A stretch of 64,000 nt of DNA from Thalassospira sp. ER-Se-21-Dark. GTDB taxonomy: Bacteria; Pseudomonadota; Alphaproteobacteria; Rhodospirillales; Thalassospiraceae. Shown one piece after another: positions 36,858-45,003 of the stretch (position 1 is the first letter of the stretch; each line of letters starts with the position of its first letter). Made by a program: the position numbers and the translations under genes. Below the pieces are notes generated by a model. That model made no database searches, had not been told where the DNA came from, and saw only the letters and a program-made list of their open reading frames with translations. The stretch is from positions 186,001 to 250,000 of the forward strand of contig NZ_VDEZ01000003.1 of the NCBI RefSeq assembly GCF_017922435.1, given 5' to 3'.

Positions 36858-37844
36858 ATGAGCTTCACCACACCGACCCCGGCCCCGGCACGTCTGAACC
36901 GGTCCGAACTTGCCGTTCCCGGCAGCCGGATCGAACTGTTTGAAAAGGCTGCCAAATCCAAGGCCGATGCCATTTTCCTTGATCTGGAAGACGCGGTTGC
37001 ACCCAGTGACAAGGAACAGGCGCGCAAAAACATCATCCAGGCCATCAACGACATCGACTGGGGCGACAAGGTCCTGTCGGTTCGCATCAACGGTCTTGAT
37101 ACCCATTACATGTATCGTGACGTCGTCGATGTCCTTGAACAGGCAGGTGACCGGCTTGACCTGATCATGATCCCCAAGGTCGGAACCGCGGCCGACGTTT
37201 ACGCCCTTGATATGATGGCAACCCAGATCGAAACGGCCAAGGGCCGCAAGAAACGCATCGGGTTTGAGCTGATTATTGAAACCGCCCTTGGCATGCAAAA
37301 CATCCATGAAATTGCCGCAGGCTCTCCGCGCAATGAAAGCCTGCACTTCGGGGTGGCCGATTACGCCGCCTCGACCAAGGCGATGACCACCGGCATTGGC
37401 GGCCCGAACCCGCATTATGGCGTTCTGACCGACAAGGATGGCGACAATCCGCGCGATTACCACTGGGGTGACATGTGGCATTACGCCATTGCGCGCATGG
37501 TGGTCGCGGCGCGCGCCAATGGCCTGCGTCCGATTGATGGTCCGTTTGGGGATTTCTCCGATCCGGATGGCTACCGCGCGCAGGCGGCACGCGCCATGGT
37601 GCTGGGTTGCGAGGGCAAATGGGCGATCCACCCAAGCCAGATCACGCTGGCCAACGAGGTTTATTCGCCTTCTGATGCCGAAGTCACCAAGGCCAAGCGC
37701 ATCCTCGAAGCGATGGAAAAGGCTCAGTCCGAAGGGGCCGGTGCCGTCGCCCTTGATGGTCGTCTGATTGATATCGCATCCATCAAACAGGCCGAAGTCA
37801 TGGTCCGTCAGGCCGAAGCCATCGCCGCACGCGACGCGGGCTAG
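36858..37844 (+). CDS. mcl1: L-malyl-CoA/beta-methylmalyl-CoA lyase (Mcl1 type)
   Basis: CitE-superfamily lyase of 328 residues that cleaves malyl-CoA to acetyl-CoA and glyoxylate. Motifs include RSELAVPGSRIELFEKAAKSKAD (CoA site), IFLDLEDAVAPSDKEQARKNI (metal-binding Glu/Asp) and VRINGLDTHYMYRDVVDVLEQAGDRLDLIMIPKVG. IDGPFGDFSDPDGYRAQA and WAIHPSQITLANEVY follow. Order and wording closely resemble the Rhodobacter Mcl1. In other bacteria this enzyme serves the ethylmalonyl-CoA pathway. That pathway is not visible here, so its role could be assimilation or glyoxylate handling. Confidence 0.88.
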   Translation: MSFTTPTPAPARLNRSELAVPGSRIELFEKAAKSKADAIFLDLEDAVAPSDKEQARKNIIQAINDIDWGDKVLSVRINGLDTHYMYRDVVDVLEQAGDRLDLIMIPKVGTAADVYALDMMATQIETAKGRKKRIGFELIIETALGMQNIHEIAAGSPRNESLHFGVADYAASTKAMTTGIGGPNPHYGVLTDKDGDNPRDYHWGDMWHYAIARMVVAARANGLRPIDGPFGDFSDPDGYRAQAARAMVLGCEGKWAIHPSQITLANEVYSPSDAEVTKAKRILEAMEKAQSEGAGAVALDGRLIDIASIKQAEVMVRQAEAIAARDAG

Positions 37845-37867
37845 GCATAGAACGCCAACAAAATGAC

Positions 37868-37896
37868 AAAGGGCCGGATTTCATCTCCGGCCCTTT
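37868..37896. terminator. Bidirectional terminator
   Basis: AAAGGGCCGGA/TCCGGCCCTTT stem followed by TTTTCT, between convergent mcl1 and the flavodoxin-like gene. Confidence 0.85.
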
Positions 37897-37899
37897 TTT

Positions 37900-38739
37900 C
37901 TAGGACGCAAGCCGCCTTGTTTGCCGTACCTGCCCGCGAAGGACTTCTTGGGGATCGCCTTCACGCACCAGATGCATGTTGATGCCATCTGAACCACCAC
38001 CGAGTTCCGGCTTCAGGCGCTGTTTACCATCATAGTGCCCCCCATTCTGAGCGCGATACGGGATCGGATCATCGATAAACAGACGCGCAAGACGCCCCTT
38101 GAACGCGGTCTTCACTTCTGCCCACCCGTCCTCATCCATGCGATCGGCGCTATAAACGGGAAATGGCGGCATGACATCCATACCGGGATAGAAAAGCGCA
38201 CCGTGCTGGATCGGCCACAACACATCATCGATGCTGCCATTAACGCCACGGTCACTGTAATGCGGCAAATGCCCGCCAATCGGCACAATCAGCATCGCGC
38301 GGCGTCCGGCAAGCGTGCCCTCGCCATAGCGATCGCCCCAGTGCGTCTCACTATGTTCGCCCACACCATAGGCAAAGCCATAGGCAAACACCCGATCAAA
38401 CCAGCCTTTCAGGATGGCGGGCATGCCAAACCACCACAGTGGAAAGCTGAACAAAACCGCGTCCGCCCACAGAAGTTTGTCCTGTTCGGCGGCGATATCT
38501 GCCGTCTGAAAGCCGGACGCATAGGCATTTTTGGACTCAGCCACATAGATCAGCCGATCAGGATCGCGACGTTCGGTGAAATCGTGCGCATCAGCCAAAG
38601 GTTTCCACCCCATGGCATACAGATCAGAAACCTTCACGGCGTGGCCATCAGCACGCAGCGTTTCAACCGCAACATCCTTTAATGCGCTGGTCAGGGATGC
38701 GGGTTCGGGATGGGCATGGACAATCAAGACATTCGACAT
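37900..38739 (-). CDS. NAD(P)H dehydrogenase (quinone), flavodoxin fold
   Basis: A 279-residue oxidoreductase of the NQO1/MdaB type. It has the FAD/FMN phosphate loop SNVLIVHAHPEPASLTSALKD, the ADAVLFSFPLWWFGMPAILKGWFDRVFAYGFAYGVGE segment and LIVPIGGHLPHYSDRGVNGSI. It likely performs two-electron quinone reduction. The gene is divergent from a LysR regulator, with candidate operators in the 98-bp gap. Confidence 0.85.
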   Translation of the reverse strand: MSNVLIVHAHPEPASLTSALKDVAVETLRADGHAVKVSDLYAMGWKPLADAHDFTERRDPDRLIYVAESKNAYASGFQTADIAAEQDKLLWADAVLFSFPLWWFGMPAILKGWFDRVFAYGFAYGVGEHSETHWGDRYGEGTLAGRRAMLIVPIGGHLPHYSDRGVNGSIDDVLWPIQHGALFYPGMDVMPPFPVYSADRMDEDGWAEVKTAFKGRLARLFIDDPIPYRAQNGGHYDGKQRLKPELGGGSDGINMHLVREGDPQEVLRGQVRQTRRLAS

Positions 38740-38761
38740 TGGGGCGTCCTTTCCAAAAGGG

Positions 38762-38815
38762 GATCACGTTCGATGCGTGATCATGGCCTGATGTTCTGCT
38801 ATCCTTGAAATTCAA
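38762..38815. promoter_or_regulatory. Candidate LysR-type operators
   Basis: GATCACG (38762-38768) is inverted as CGTGATC (38776-38782), a perfect 7-bp dyad with 7-bp spacer. A further dyad, TTGAAATTCAA, sits at 38805-38815. Both lie between divergent genes, as expected for LysR autoregulation and activation. Confidence 0.45.
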
Positions 38816-38837
38816 TAATTTTTGATCTGGTATAAAT

Positions 38838-39752
38838 ATGACAGATATCAGCAAGCTTGACCTGAACCTGCTGGTGACACTCGACACGCTGCTGGCCGAA
38901 CGCAATGTCACGCATGCAGCAAGGCGCCTGAACCTGAGCCAGCCGGCGATTTCAACACGGTTGACGCGCCTGCGTGATTTGCTGGGGGATCCATTATTAC
39001 TGCCCGCACAGCGCGGCATGATCCCCACCGAACGCGCACTTGAACTGCAAGAACCGCTGCATCAGGCACTGGAAGCTGTCCGCCGGGTCGTTGCGGAAAA
39101 CAGTCCGTTTGATCCATCAACAATCACCGCCACCATTGCCATTGCCGCCAGTGACTATGTGCAGTACGCGATCCTGATGCCGCTTCTTGACGTTTTGCGG
39201 CGTGATGCGCCGGGGATCAAGGTCGCCTGGCGCACGATTGATACCTCCATGCTGGATACCCAGATGGCGCGCGGTGATGTCAGCCTTGCGCTTTCAACGC
39301 CTGAAACCGCGCCAGAAACGCTTCGGATGCGTAAAATCTATCGCGAGGAATATGTCGCAATCGCCAGATGCGATCATCCAGCAATCAACGCGCCACTTGA
39401 TCTTGATAGCTTTTGTGCACTTGACCATGTGGTTGTGTCCCCCGAAGGCGGCGGCTTTAAGGGGCCTGCGGATGATGCCCTTGCAGCACTTGGACGCAAA
39501 CGCAATGTCGCCCTGTCTGCACCGGGGTTTCTTGTTGTCCCCGAAATCGTCGCACGCAGCAATATGATCGCACTTGTGCCCAGGCGGGTTGCCCACGGTC
39601 GCACCGGTCAGATCCAGATATTTGATCCCCCGATGCCTGTCACGGGTTTTGACATGGCGCTGATCTGGCATGACCGCACCACCACCCATCCCCTGTATCG
39701 CTGGCTCCGCGATCAGATCATAGCATTGATCGCAGATGCCTCCGCCGACTAG
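38838..39752 (+). CDS. LysR-family transcriptional regulator
   Basis: A 304-residue LTTR. Residues 1-65 form the HTH (LNLLVTLDTLLAERNVTHAARRLNLSQPAISTRLTRLRDLLGDPLL), followed by the linker helix. The effector-binding domain follows (ATIAIAASDYVQYAILMPLLDVLRRDAPGIKVAWR). It is divergent from the flavodoxin-type reductase and probably activates it. Effector unknown. Confidence 0.93.
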   Translation: MTDISKLDLNLLVTLDTLLAERNVTHAARRLNLSQPAISTRLTRLRDLLGDPLLLPAQRGMIPTERALELQEPLHQALEAVRRVVAENSPFDPSTITATIAIAASDYVQYAILMPLLDVLRRDAPGIKVAWRTIDTSMLDTQMARGDVSLALSTPETAPETLRMRKIYREEYVAIARCDHPAINAPLDLDSFCALDHVVVSPEGGGFKGPADDALAALGRKRNVALSAPGFLVVPEIVARSNMIALVPRRVAHGRTGQIQIFDPPMPVTGFDMALIWHDRTTTHPLYRWLRDQIIALIADASAD

Positions 39753-39774
39753 GGCCTGAACCCACAACAAAAAA

Positions 39775-39805
39775 GGCCGACCCGCGACATTCACGCGGAT
39801 CGGCC
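39775..39805 (-). terminator. Terminator of the alcohol dehydrogenase-like gene
   Basis: GGCCGACCCGCG/CGCGGATCGGCC stem (one mismatch). On the minus strand it runs into the A8 tract of the plus strand as T8. Confidence 0.75.
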
Positions 39806-39841
39806 CGTAATTCTGATGCCTGTTATTTTATGGCACTGCGA

Positions 39842-40873
39842 TCAGTCGGCAATGCCATCGAAGATGATCTTGCCAATGGCCTTGCCACTTTCCAGCAATG
39901 CATGCGCTTTTTGCAGGCTTTCCGGTGACAGCGCGCCGAAGCTTTCATTCGCGGTATTGGTGATGGTGCCCTCATCAACCAACTGGGCCACCGTCGCCAG
40001 AAGCTTGTGCTGTTCAATCATGTCAGCCGTCTGGAACATCGAACGGGTAAACATGAACTCGTAGGAGAAGCTGGCAGACTTGGCTTTCAAAAGGTCCACA
40101 TTGTGATTTTCCTTGGCCTCGGTGATCGTCACGATCCGACCCTGCGGCGCGATGACAGTCGCCATCAAATCAAAATACTGATCGGTTTCCGACGTGCAGA
40201 AGATGTAATCAACATTGGCGACATCAATCGCGGCCAGTTCTTCATCCAGCGGATTGCGATGGTTGACCACCTGATCCGCGCCAAGCTTTTTGACCCACGC
40301 AATGGTTTCCGGGCGCGAAGCGGTCGTGATGACTTTCAGACCGGCAAGCTTGGCCAACTGAATGGCAATCGATCCAACACCACCGGCCCCGCCAATGATC
40401 AGGATCGTTTTGTTTGCATTGGCATCAACCGCCGTGCGGTCAATCAGCAAACGATCAAACATCGCTTCCCAGGCGGTAATCGTCGTCAATGGCAGGGCTG
40501 CGGCGGCGGCGAAATCAAGTGACTTCGGCTTGGGCGCAACAATGCGTTCATCAACAAGTTGCAGCTGGGCATTGGACCCCGAACGGGTCACATCACCGGC
40601 ATACCAGACTTCATCGCCCGGACGGAAAAGGGTGACGTCTTCGCCAACAGCTTCGACCACACCGGCCGCATCCCAACCAAGCACCTTGAAGGCACCGTCA
40701 TCCTGCTTGCCCTTGCGGACTTTGAAATCGACCGGGTTCACTGCAACGCCCTTTACCCGCACAAGGATATCGCGACCCTCGGCAACCGGGGCATCGGTTT
40801 CGATCTGGGTGAACAGACCGTCGGTTTCGACCGGGGCAGATTTATAAATACCGATGGCTTTCATCTTTGGCAT
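39842..40873 (-). CDS. Zinc-binding dehydrogenase family / quinone oxidoreductase-like protein
   Basis: A 343-residue medium-chain dehydrogenase. It has the GroES-like fold (VKGVAVNPVDFKVRKG, LGWDAAGVVEAVGEDVTLFRPGDEVWYAG), AAAAALPLTTITAWEAMFDRL and the Rossmann motif ILIIGGAGGVGSIAIQLAKLAGLKVI. Catalytic zinc Cys residues are not evident, so it is closer to a quinone oxidoreductase. The second ATG at 40864 is another possible start. It is divergent from an HxlR regulator with a dyad operator between them. Confidence 0.87.
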   Translation of the reverse strand: MPKMKAIGIYKSAPVETDGLFTQIETDAPVAEGRDILVRVKGVAVNPVDFKVRKGKQDDGAFKVLGWDAAGVVEAVGEDVTLFRPGDEVWYAGDVTRSGSNAQLQLVDERIVAPKPKSLDFAAAAALPLTTITAWEAMFDRLLIDRTAVDANANKTILIIGGAGGVGSIAIQLAKLAGLKVITTASRPETIAWVKKLGADQVVNHRNPLDEELAAIDVANVDYIFCTSETDQYFDLMATVIAPQGRIVTITEAKENHNVDLLKAKSASFSYEFMFTRSMFQTADMIEQHKLLATVAQLVDEGTITNTANESFGALSPESLQKAHALLESGKAIGKIIFDGIAD

Positions 40874-40957
40874 TTCCTTCCATCAAAGGTTTGATTTGTG
40901 AATGGCCAAGTTTTAACGCATAATCCTCTTTGAAATAAGTACGCACAATTTCAGCAT

Positions 40958-40979
40958 ATAGTATCAATTTGTATACTAT
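40958..40979. promoter_or_regulatory. Candidate HxlR-type operator
   Basis: ATAGTAT (40958-40964) and ATACTAT (40973-40979) are perfect inverted 7-mers with an 8-bp spacer, in the divergent promoter region. The GTATC-AATTT-GTATAC wording resembles sites of QorR/YodB-type quinone-sensing regulators. Confidence 0.55.
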
Positions 40980-41043
40980 TGAGAATTTCCGGGCATTACA
41001 GGCACATTCCCTGAACCGGTCTTTGCTGATTTGGAGGTTAAAG

Positions 41044-41412
41044 ATGAATAGCTGTCCACCCAACAGAAGCCCCGGCTGCCCGGTTGAAGGTGCCCTTGAT
41101 ATGATTGGTGGCAAGTGGAAGGGCGTTGTGATGTTCCATCTGCTTGATGGCACGAAACGCTTTAACGAGCTGCGCCGTCTGATGCCCGGCGTCACCCAGC
41201 GCATGCTGACCCGCCAGCTCCGCGAACTTGAAGCCGACGGGCTTGTACATCGTGAAGTCTATGCCGAAGTCCCGCCGCGCGTTGAATACAGCCTGACCCA
41301 AAAGGGTGAAACGCTGCGTGCGATTATCGTCGCACTCAAGGACTGGGGCGAAACCCATGTTCCGTATTATGCGATGTCAAAACGCCCGATGCCCGAAAGT
41401 GAATCAGCCTGA
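41044..41412 (+). CDS. HxlR-family winged-helix regulator
   Basis: A 122-residue HxlR/MarR-like regulator. It starts NSCPPNRSPGCPVEGALDMIGGKWKGVVMFHL, with the redox-type Cys just before the winged-helix domain. The DNA-binding part is RFNELRRLMPGVTQRMLTRQLRELEADGLVHREVYAEVPPRVEYSLT. ATG 41044 has GGAGGT at 41032-41037. Cys near position 11 is the sensing residue in YodB/QorR homologues (family knowledge). Its target is probably the adjacent divergent oxidoreductase gene. Confidence 0.9.
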   Translation: MNSCPPNRSPGCPVEGALDMIGGKWKGVVMFHLLDGTKRFNELRRLMPGVTQRMLTRQLRELEADGLVHREVYAEVPPRVEYSLTQKGETLRAIIVALKDWGETHVPYYAMSKRPMPESESA

Positions 41413-41907
41413 TCAGATTTGCCGCAAGTCACGTGCCATTTTCCAGAACGTCGTTCTGTCATATCCGTCATGGACACCTTCACCGGCAATCACAAACCCG
41501 CGTGATTTGAAGAACGCGATATTGTCTTCAAGTTCGATACGAACATGAAGCCGCATATGCTGCTTGCCGCGATCACGCGCAAACGCACAGGCGGCTTCGA
41601 CCAACGCCTTGCCGATACCAGCCCCCTTGACCGCAGGGTCAACCGAAAGCTTGTAAAGATAGGCATCCTTGCCGACATCCTCGATCCAGATCTGGCCGAT
41701 GATGTTGCCATTGCCGTCCCGGGCAATAAACAGCGTGTCACGCGCAAAACGCCATTGCAGTTCGGAAACCGAAACCGATTTGGCCGAGCTTGGCGGATCA
41801 ACGATATCGTCCTGAAAGGCAAAGGCTGCCAAAAGAATTTCAACAAGCCGCTCGAACGAAACGTCGTCCGGGGCGTTGATGTGTGTGATCTCGATACTGG
41901 ACGTCAT
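41413..41907 (-). CDS. GNAT-family N-acetyltransferase
   Basis: A 164-residue acetyltransferase. The acetyl-CoA loop is YLYKLSVDPAVKGAGIGKALVEAACAFARDRG. Further motifs are MRLHVRIELEDNIAFFKSRGFVIAGEG and YDRTTFWKMARDL. The start MTSSIEITHINAP (41907) is chosen; the in-frame extension to 41952 lacks support. Its stop abuts the HxlR stop in convergent orientation. Substrate is unknown. Confidence 0.85.
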   Translation of the reverse strand: MTSSIEITHINAPDDVSFERLVEILLAAFAFQDDIVDPPSSAKSVSVSELQWRFARDTLFIARDGNGNIIGQIWIEDVGKDAYLYKLSVDPAVKGAGIGKALVEAACAFARDRGKQHMRLHVRIELEDNIAFFKSRGFVIAGEGVHDGYDRTTFWKMARDLRQI

Positions 41908-42069
41908 GGGGTTCCACGTGCAAACTATCAGACGTAATGAATGTATGAACACTACGCCATAATTATTACGTAAACGGAAAATATGGACTGTTCATAGCTC
42001 CGCCCTTGACGTGGCGGGTCGATATACTATGTTCCGCCCCATTGTTTCCCAGTCGGATATGATGCCCTG

Positions 42070-43026
42070 ATGCATAACTTCCTCGATTTTGAAAAGCCGA
42101 TCGCCGAACTTGAAGGCAAGATCGAAGAGCTCCGTCATTTGACGGGCAGTGACGAAGTCAACATCGCAGACGAGGTTTCCCGCCTGCAGGAAAAGCTGAC
42201 CAAGCTTTTGCAAGGCACCTATGGCAAGCTGACCCCCTGGCAGAAAACCCAGGTGGCGCGCCATCCCGATCGTCCGCATTTCACCGACTATATCGCCAAC
42301 CTGTTTGACGATTTCACCCCGCTTTCCGGCGACCGCCAGTTTGGCGAAGACGCCGCAATCATCGGTGGCTTTGGTCGTTTGCAGGGCCGCACGGTGATGG
42401 TGATCGGCCATGAAAAAGGCCGCGACACCGAAACCCGTGTGAAACACAATTTCGGTTCCGCCCGTCCCGAAGGCTATCGCAAGGCAATCCGCCTGATGCG
42501 CATGGCTGAGCGTTTCAACATTCCGGTTGTCACCCTTGTTGATACTGCTGGTGCCTTCCCGGGTGCCGATGCCGAGGCGCGCGGCCAGTCCGAAGCCATC
42601 GCACGTTCGATCGAAGCCTGCCTTGATATCAAGGTGCCGCTGGTATCCGTCATCATCGGCGAAGGTGGATCGGGTGGTGCGATTGCGCTTGCGGTTGCCA
42701 ACAATGTTCTGATGCTTGAAAACTCGATTTATTCGGTGATCTCGCCAGAAGGTTGCGCATCGATCCTTTGGCGTTCTGGCGACGAAGCCAAAACCGCCGC
42801 CGAGGCGCTGCGTCTTACCGCACAGGATCTGTTGCAGCTTGGCGTGATCGACGAAATCGTGCCAGAACCGCTTGGCGGCGCACAGCGCGATGCCAAGGAA
42901 GCATGCAAACGGGTTGGTAAAGCGATCATCAAGGCACTTGAAAGCATGGATGACGTCGAAGGTGGCGTGCTGAAGGCGCGTCGTCGTGACAAGTTCCTTG
43001 AAATGGGCCGCAAGGGCCTGAACTGA
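42070..43026 (+). CDS. accA: Acetyl-CoA carboxylase carboxyltransferase subunit alpha
   Basis: Part of the biotin-dependent first step of fatty acid synthesis, pairing with AccD. The 318 residues open with [22 protein letters not shown]. Motifs include [71 protein letters not shown] and [17 protein letters not shown]. Normal length. It lies upstream of an ion channel gene on the same strand with a 126-bp gap, so not clearly one operon. Confidence 0.97.
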   Translation: MHNFLDFEKPIAELEGKIEELRHLTGSDEVNIADEVSRLQEKLTKLLQGTYGKLTPWQKTQVARHPDRPHFTDYIANLFDDFTPLSGDRQFGEDAAIIGGFGRLQGRTVMVIGHEKGRDTETRVKHNFGSARPEGYRKAIRLMRMAERFNIPVVTLVDTAGAFPGADAEARGQSEAIARSIEACLDIKVPLVSVIIGEGGSGGAIALAVANNVLMLENSIYSVISPEGCASILWRSGDEAKTAAEALRLTAQDLLQLGVIDEIVPEPLGGAQRDAKEACKRVGKAIIKALESMDDVEGGVLKARRRDKFLEMGRKGLN

Positions 43027-43152
43027 TTTTCCATTCAGGGCGCAGACCATCATGATTGATGCTGCGCCCTGTTGTCATTTTCCGGCGCAGTCTGTCCGTC
43101 GGTTATATCCGGCAAAATGAAGCGCCCTTTTCCGGCCTGGTCGGGAGGCACC

Positions 43153-43989
43153 ATGAATTTTCTTCGCCGGATTGTTGAATCCAACCGTTTTAAAAATTTC
43201 ATCACCGCCGTCATTGCGCTCAATGCCATCATCCTCGGGCTTGAAACATCGCCCACGGTGATGAATGCCGCCGGTCCCTTCCTGCAGGCGCTTGATCAGA
43301 TCGCCGTTGCGATCTTTGTCATCGAACTGGTGATGAAAATTGCGCTCTATCGGTTGGCATTTTTCAAGCGCGCCTGGAATATCTTTGATTTCACGATTGT
43401 CGCCATCACCCTGCTGCCGGCAGGCCAGGGCCTTTCGGTCCTGCGTGCGCTGCGTATCCTGCGTGCCTTCCGCCTGATTTCGACCGTGCCGTCCATGCGC
43501 AAGGTGGTCGAAGCCCTGATGCGCGCGATCCCCGGCATGATTTCCGTCCTGACATTGCTGTCGCTGGTGTTTTATGTCTCGGCCGTGATGGCAACCAAGC
43601 TGTTTGGCGAAGGCTTCCCCGACTGGTTTGGCACGATTGGCGCGTCCCTTTATTCGCTGTTCCAGATCATGACGCTGGAAAGCTGGTCGATGGGCATTGT
43701 CCGCCCGGTGATGGAGTCTTACCCGCTGGCGTGGCTTTTCTTCGTGCCGTTCATTCTGGTGACGACATTTGCCGTCCTGAACCTGTTTATCGCGATTGTG
43801 GTTGATGCAATGTCGACACATGTCGATGTTGAAGAAACCCAGACACGCGATGTGATCGAAGTGGATCACAAGGAAATCATGACCGAACTGCGCGCTCTGC
43901 GTAGTGAAATGAGCAAACTTGCCAACGCCCGGAACGACCATCCACAAGACGTCCCATCCGATCAAAACAAGACATCAACACCATCCTGA
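43153..43989 (+). CDS. Voltage-gated sodium channel of the BacNav (NaChBac/NavMs) family
   Basis: A six-helix tetrameric ion channel of 278 residues. S1 is FKNFITAVIALNAIILGLETS and S2 IAVAIFVIELVMKIALYRL. The S4 voltage sensor is LSVLRALRILRAFRLIS, with four Arg at three-residue spacing. The pore reads TLESWSMG at about residues 174-181, the Na+ filter pattern found in NavMs. S6 is FILVTTFAVLNLFIAIVVDAM, followed by a C-terminal coiled-coil tail (EEIMTELRALRSEMSKLANA-like). ATG 43153 has GGGAGG upstream. Confidence 0.93.
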   Translation: MNFLRRIVESNRFKNFITAVIALNAIILGLETSPTVMNAAGPFLQALDQIAVAIFVIELVMKIALYRLAFFKRAWNIFDFTIVAITLLPAGQGLSVLRALRILRAFRLISTVPSMRKVVEALMRAIPGMISVLTLLSLVFYVSAVMATKLFGEGFPDWFGTIGASLYSLFQIMTLESWSMGIVRPVMESYPLAWLFFVPFILVTTFAVLNLFIAIVVDAMSTHVDVEETQTRDVIEVDHKEIMTELRALRSEMSKLANARNDHPQDVPSDQNKTSTPS

Positions 43990-44102
43990 ACCGTCGGTCA
44001 GACCAGGCTTGCCGGGAAAATTGAGCGGTTACTCATAAAAAGGGGGTGGTTAAACGCCCCGAACCTCGTCTAATCTTTCGACAAATATCGGGAGATCGGG
44101 GA

Positions 44103-44882
44103 ATGAAGCTAACGTTTGCGGGGACAGGATCGGCCTTTTGTATGGCCGCTGACAATTTTCAGAGCAACATGGTTCTGGAAACGACCCCGTCGGGCAATGA
44201 CCAACCACAGCGCCTGCTGATTGACTGCGGTTCAGACGCGCGCCATTCGCTGCGCAACATTGGTCATATGCCAAACGACATTCATGGTGTCTATGTCAGC
44301 CATCTGCATTCGGACCATATCGGTGGGCTCGAATGGATGGCGCTTGCCAATTATTTCGTCTTCGAAGGGCACCGGGCGGAACTGTATGCGGTCGACGAAC
44401 TGCTGGAACCGCTGTGGGAACACTCGTTGCGCGGCGGCCTTGAAATCAGCGATCACGGCAACAGCAAACTGTCGTCCTATTTCGATGTGGTCCCACTTTC
44501 CACCAAGAACGGATTTGACTGGCATGGCATGCATTTCGATGTCATCCCGGTTGCCCATGTCGTGACACCGGAAAGCACGATGTATTCCTATGCCCTGTTC
44601 GGTCACGGCCAGAACAAGTCCTTCTTCCTGACAACAGATGCGATATTCAATCCCGAAGATCATATGCCGTTCTACAAAAAGGCCGACATCATCTTTCAGG
44701 ATTGCGAACTCGGCCCCCGTCATTCCGGGGTCCATGCCCATTACGACCAACTTGTGACCCTGCCTGCCGAGATCAAGGCGAAGATGTGGCTTTATCACTA
44801 TCAGGCTTATGATAAACCCGACGCCGTGGCGGACGGTTTCTGCGGGTTCATTGAACCGGAACAAAGTTTTGATCTTGGTTGA
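44103..44882 (+). CDS. MBL-fold metallohydrolase (RNase Z/phosphodiesterase-like)
   Basis: A 259-residue metallo-beta-lactamase fold protein. It starts MKLTFAGTGSAFCMAADNFQSN and has the metal motif HLHSDHIGGLEWM, a later His in VIPVAHVVTPES, LTTDAIFNPED (Asp ligand) and QDCELGPRHSGVHAHYDQL. ATG 44103 is preferred. It resembles RNase Z-like hydrolases and cyclic nucleotide phosphodiesterase-like MBLs; which is unclear. It precedes the ABC-cNMP gene by 121 bp in the same direction, so a linked function is possible. Confidence 0.85.
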   Translation: MKLTFAGTGSAFCMAADNFQSNMVLETTPSGNDQPQRLLIDCGSDARHSLRNIGHMPNDIHGVYVSHLHSDHIGGLEWMALANYFVFEGHRAELYAVDELLEPLWEHSLRGGLEISDHGNSKLSSYFDVVPLSTKNGFDWHGMHFDVIPVAHVVTPESTMYSYALFGHGQNKSFFLTTDAIFNPEDHMPFYKKADIIFQDCELGPRHSGVHAHYDQLVTLPAEIKAKMWLYHYQAYDKPDAVADGFCGFIEPEQSFDLG

Positions 44883-45003
44883 TCAGACAACCGGCGCATA
44901 ACCTGCACACTGGGATCAGGATCTATGGGCCCTGACCCTGCCCAAATATAAAAACGAGCAAACGGAACAAAAATGTTCCACAACCACAAAACGGGACGTG
45001 CGA

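Noticed and set aside
36627..37631. 334-residue minus-strand frame opposite mcl1
   Set aside because: Shadow of the lyase gene, whose metal and CoA motifs are on the plus strand.
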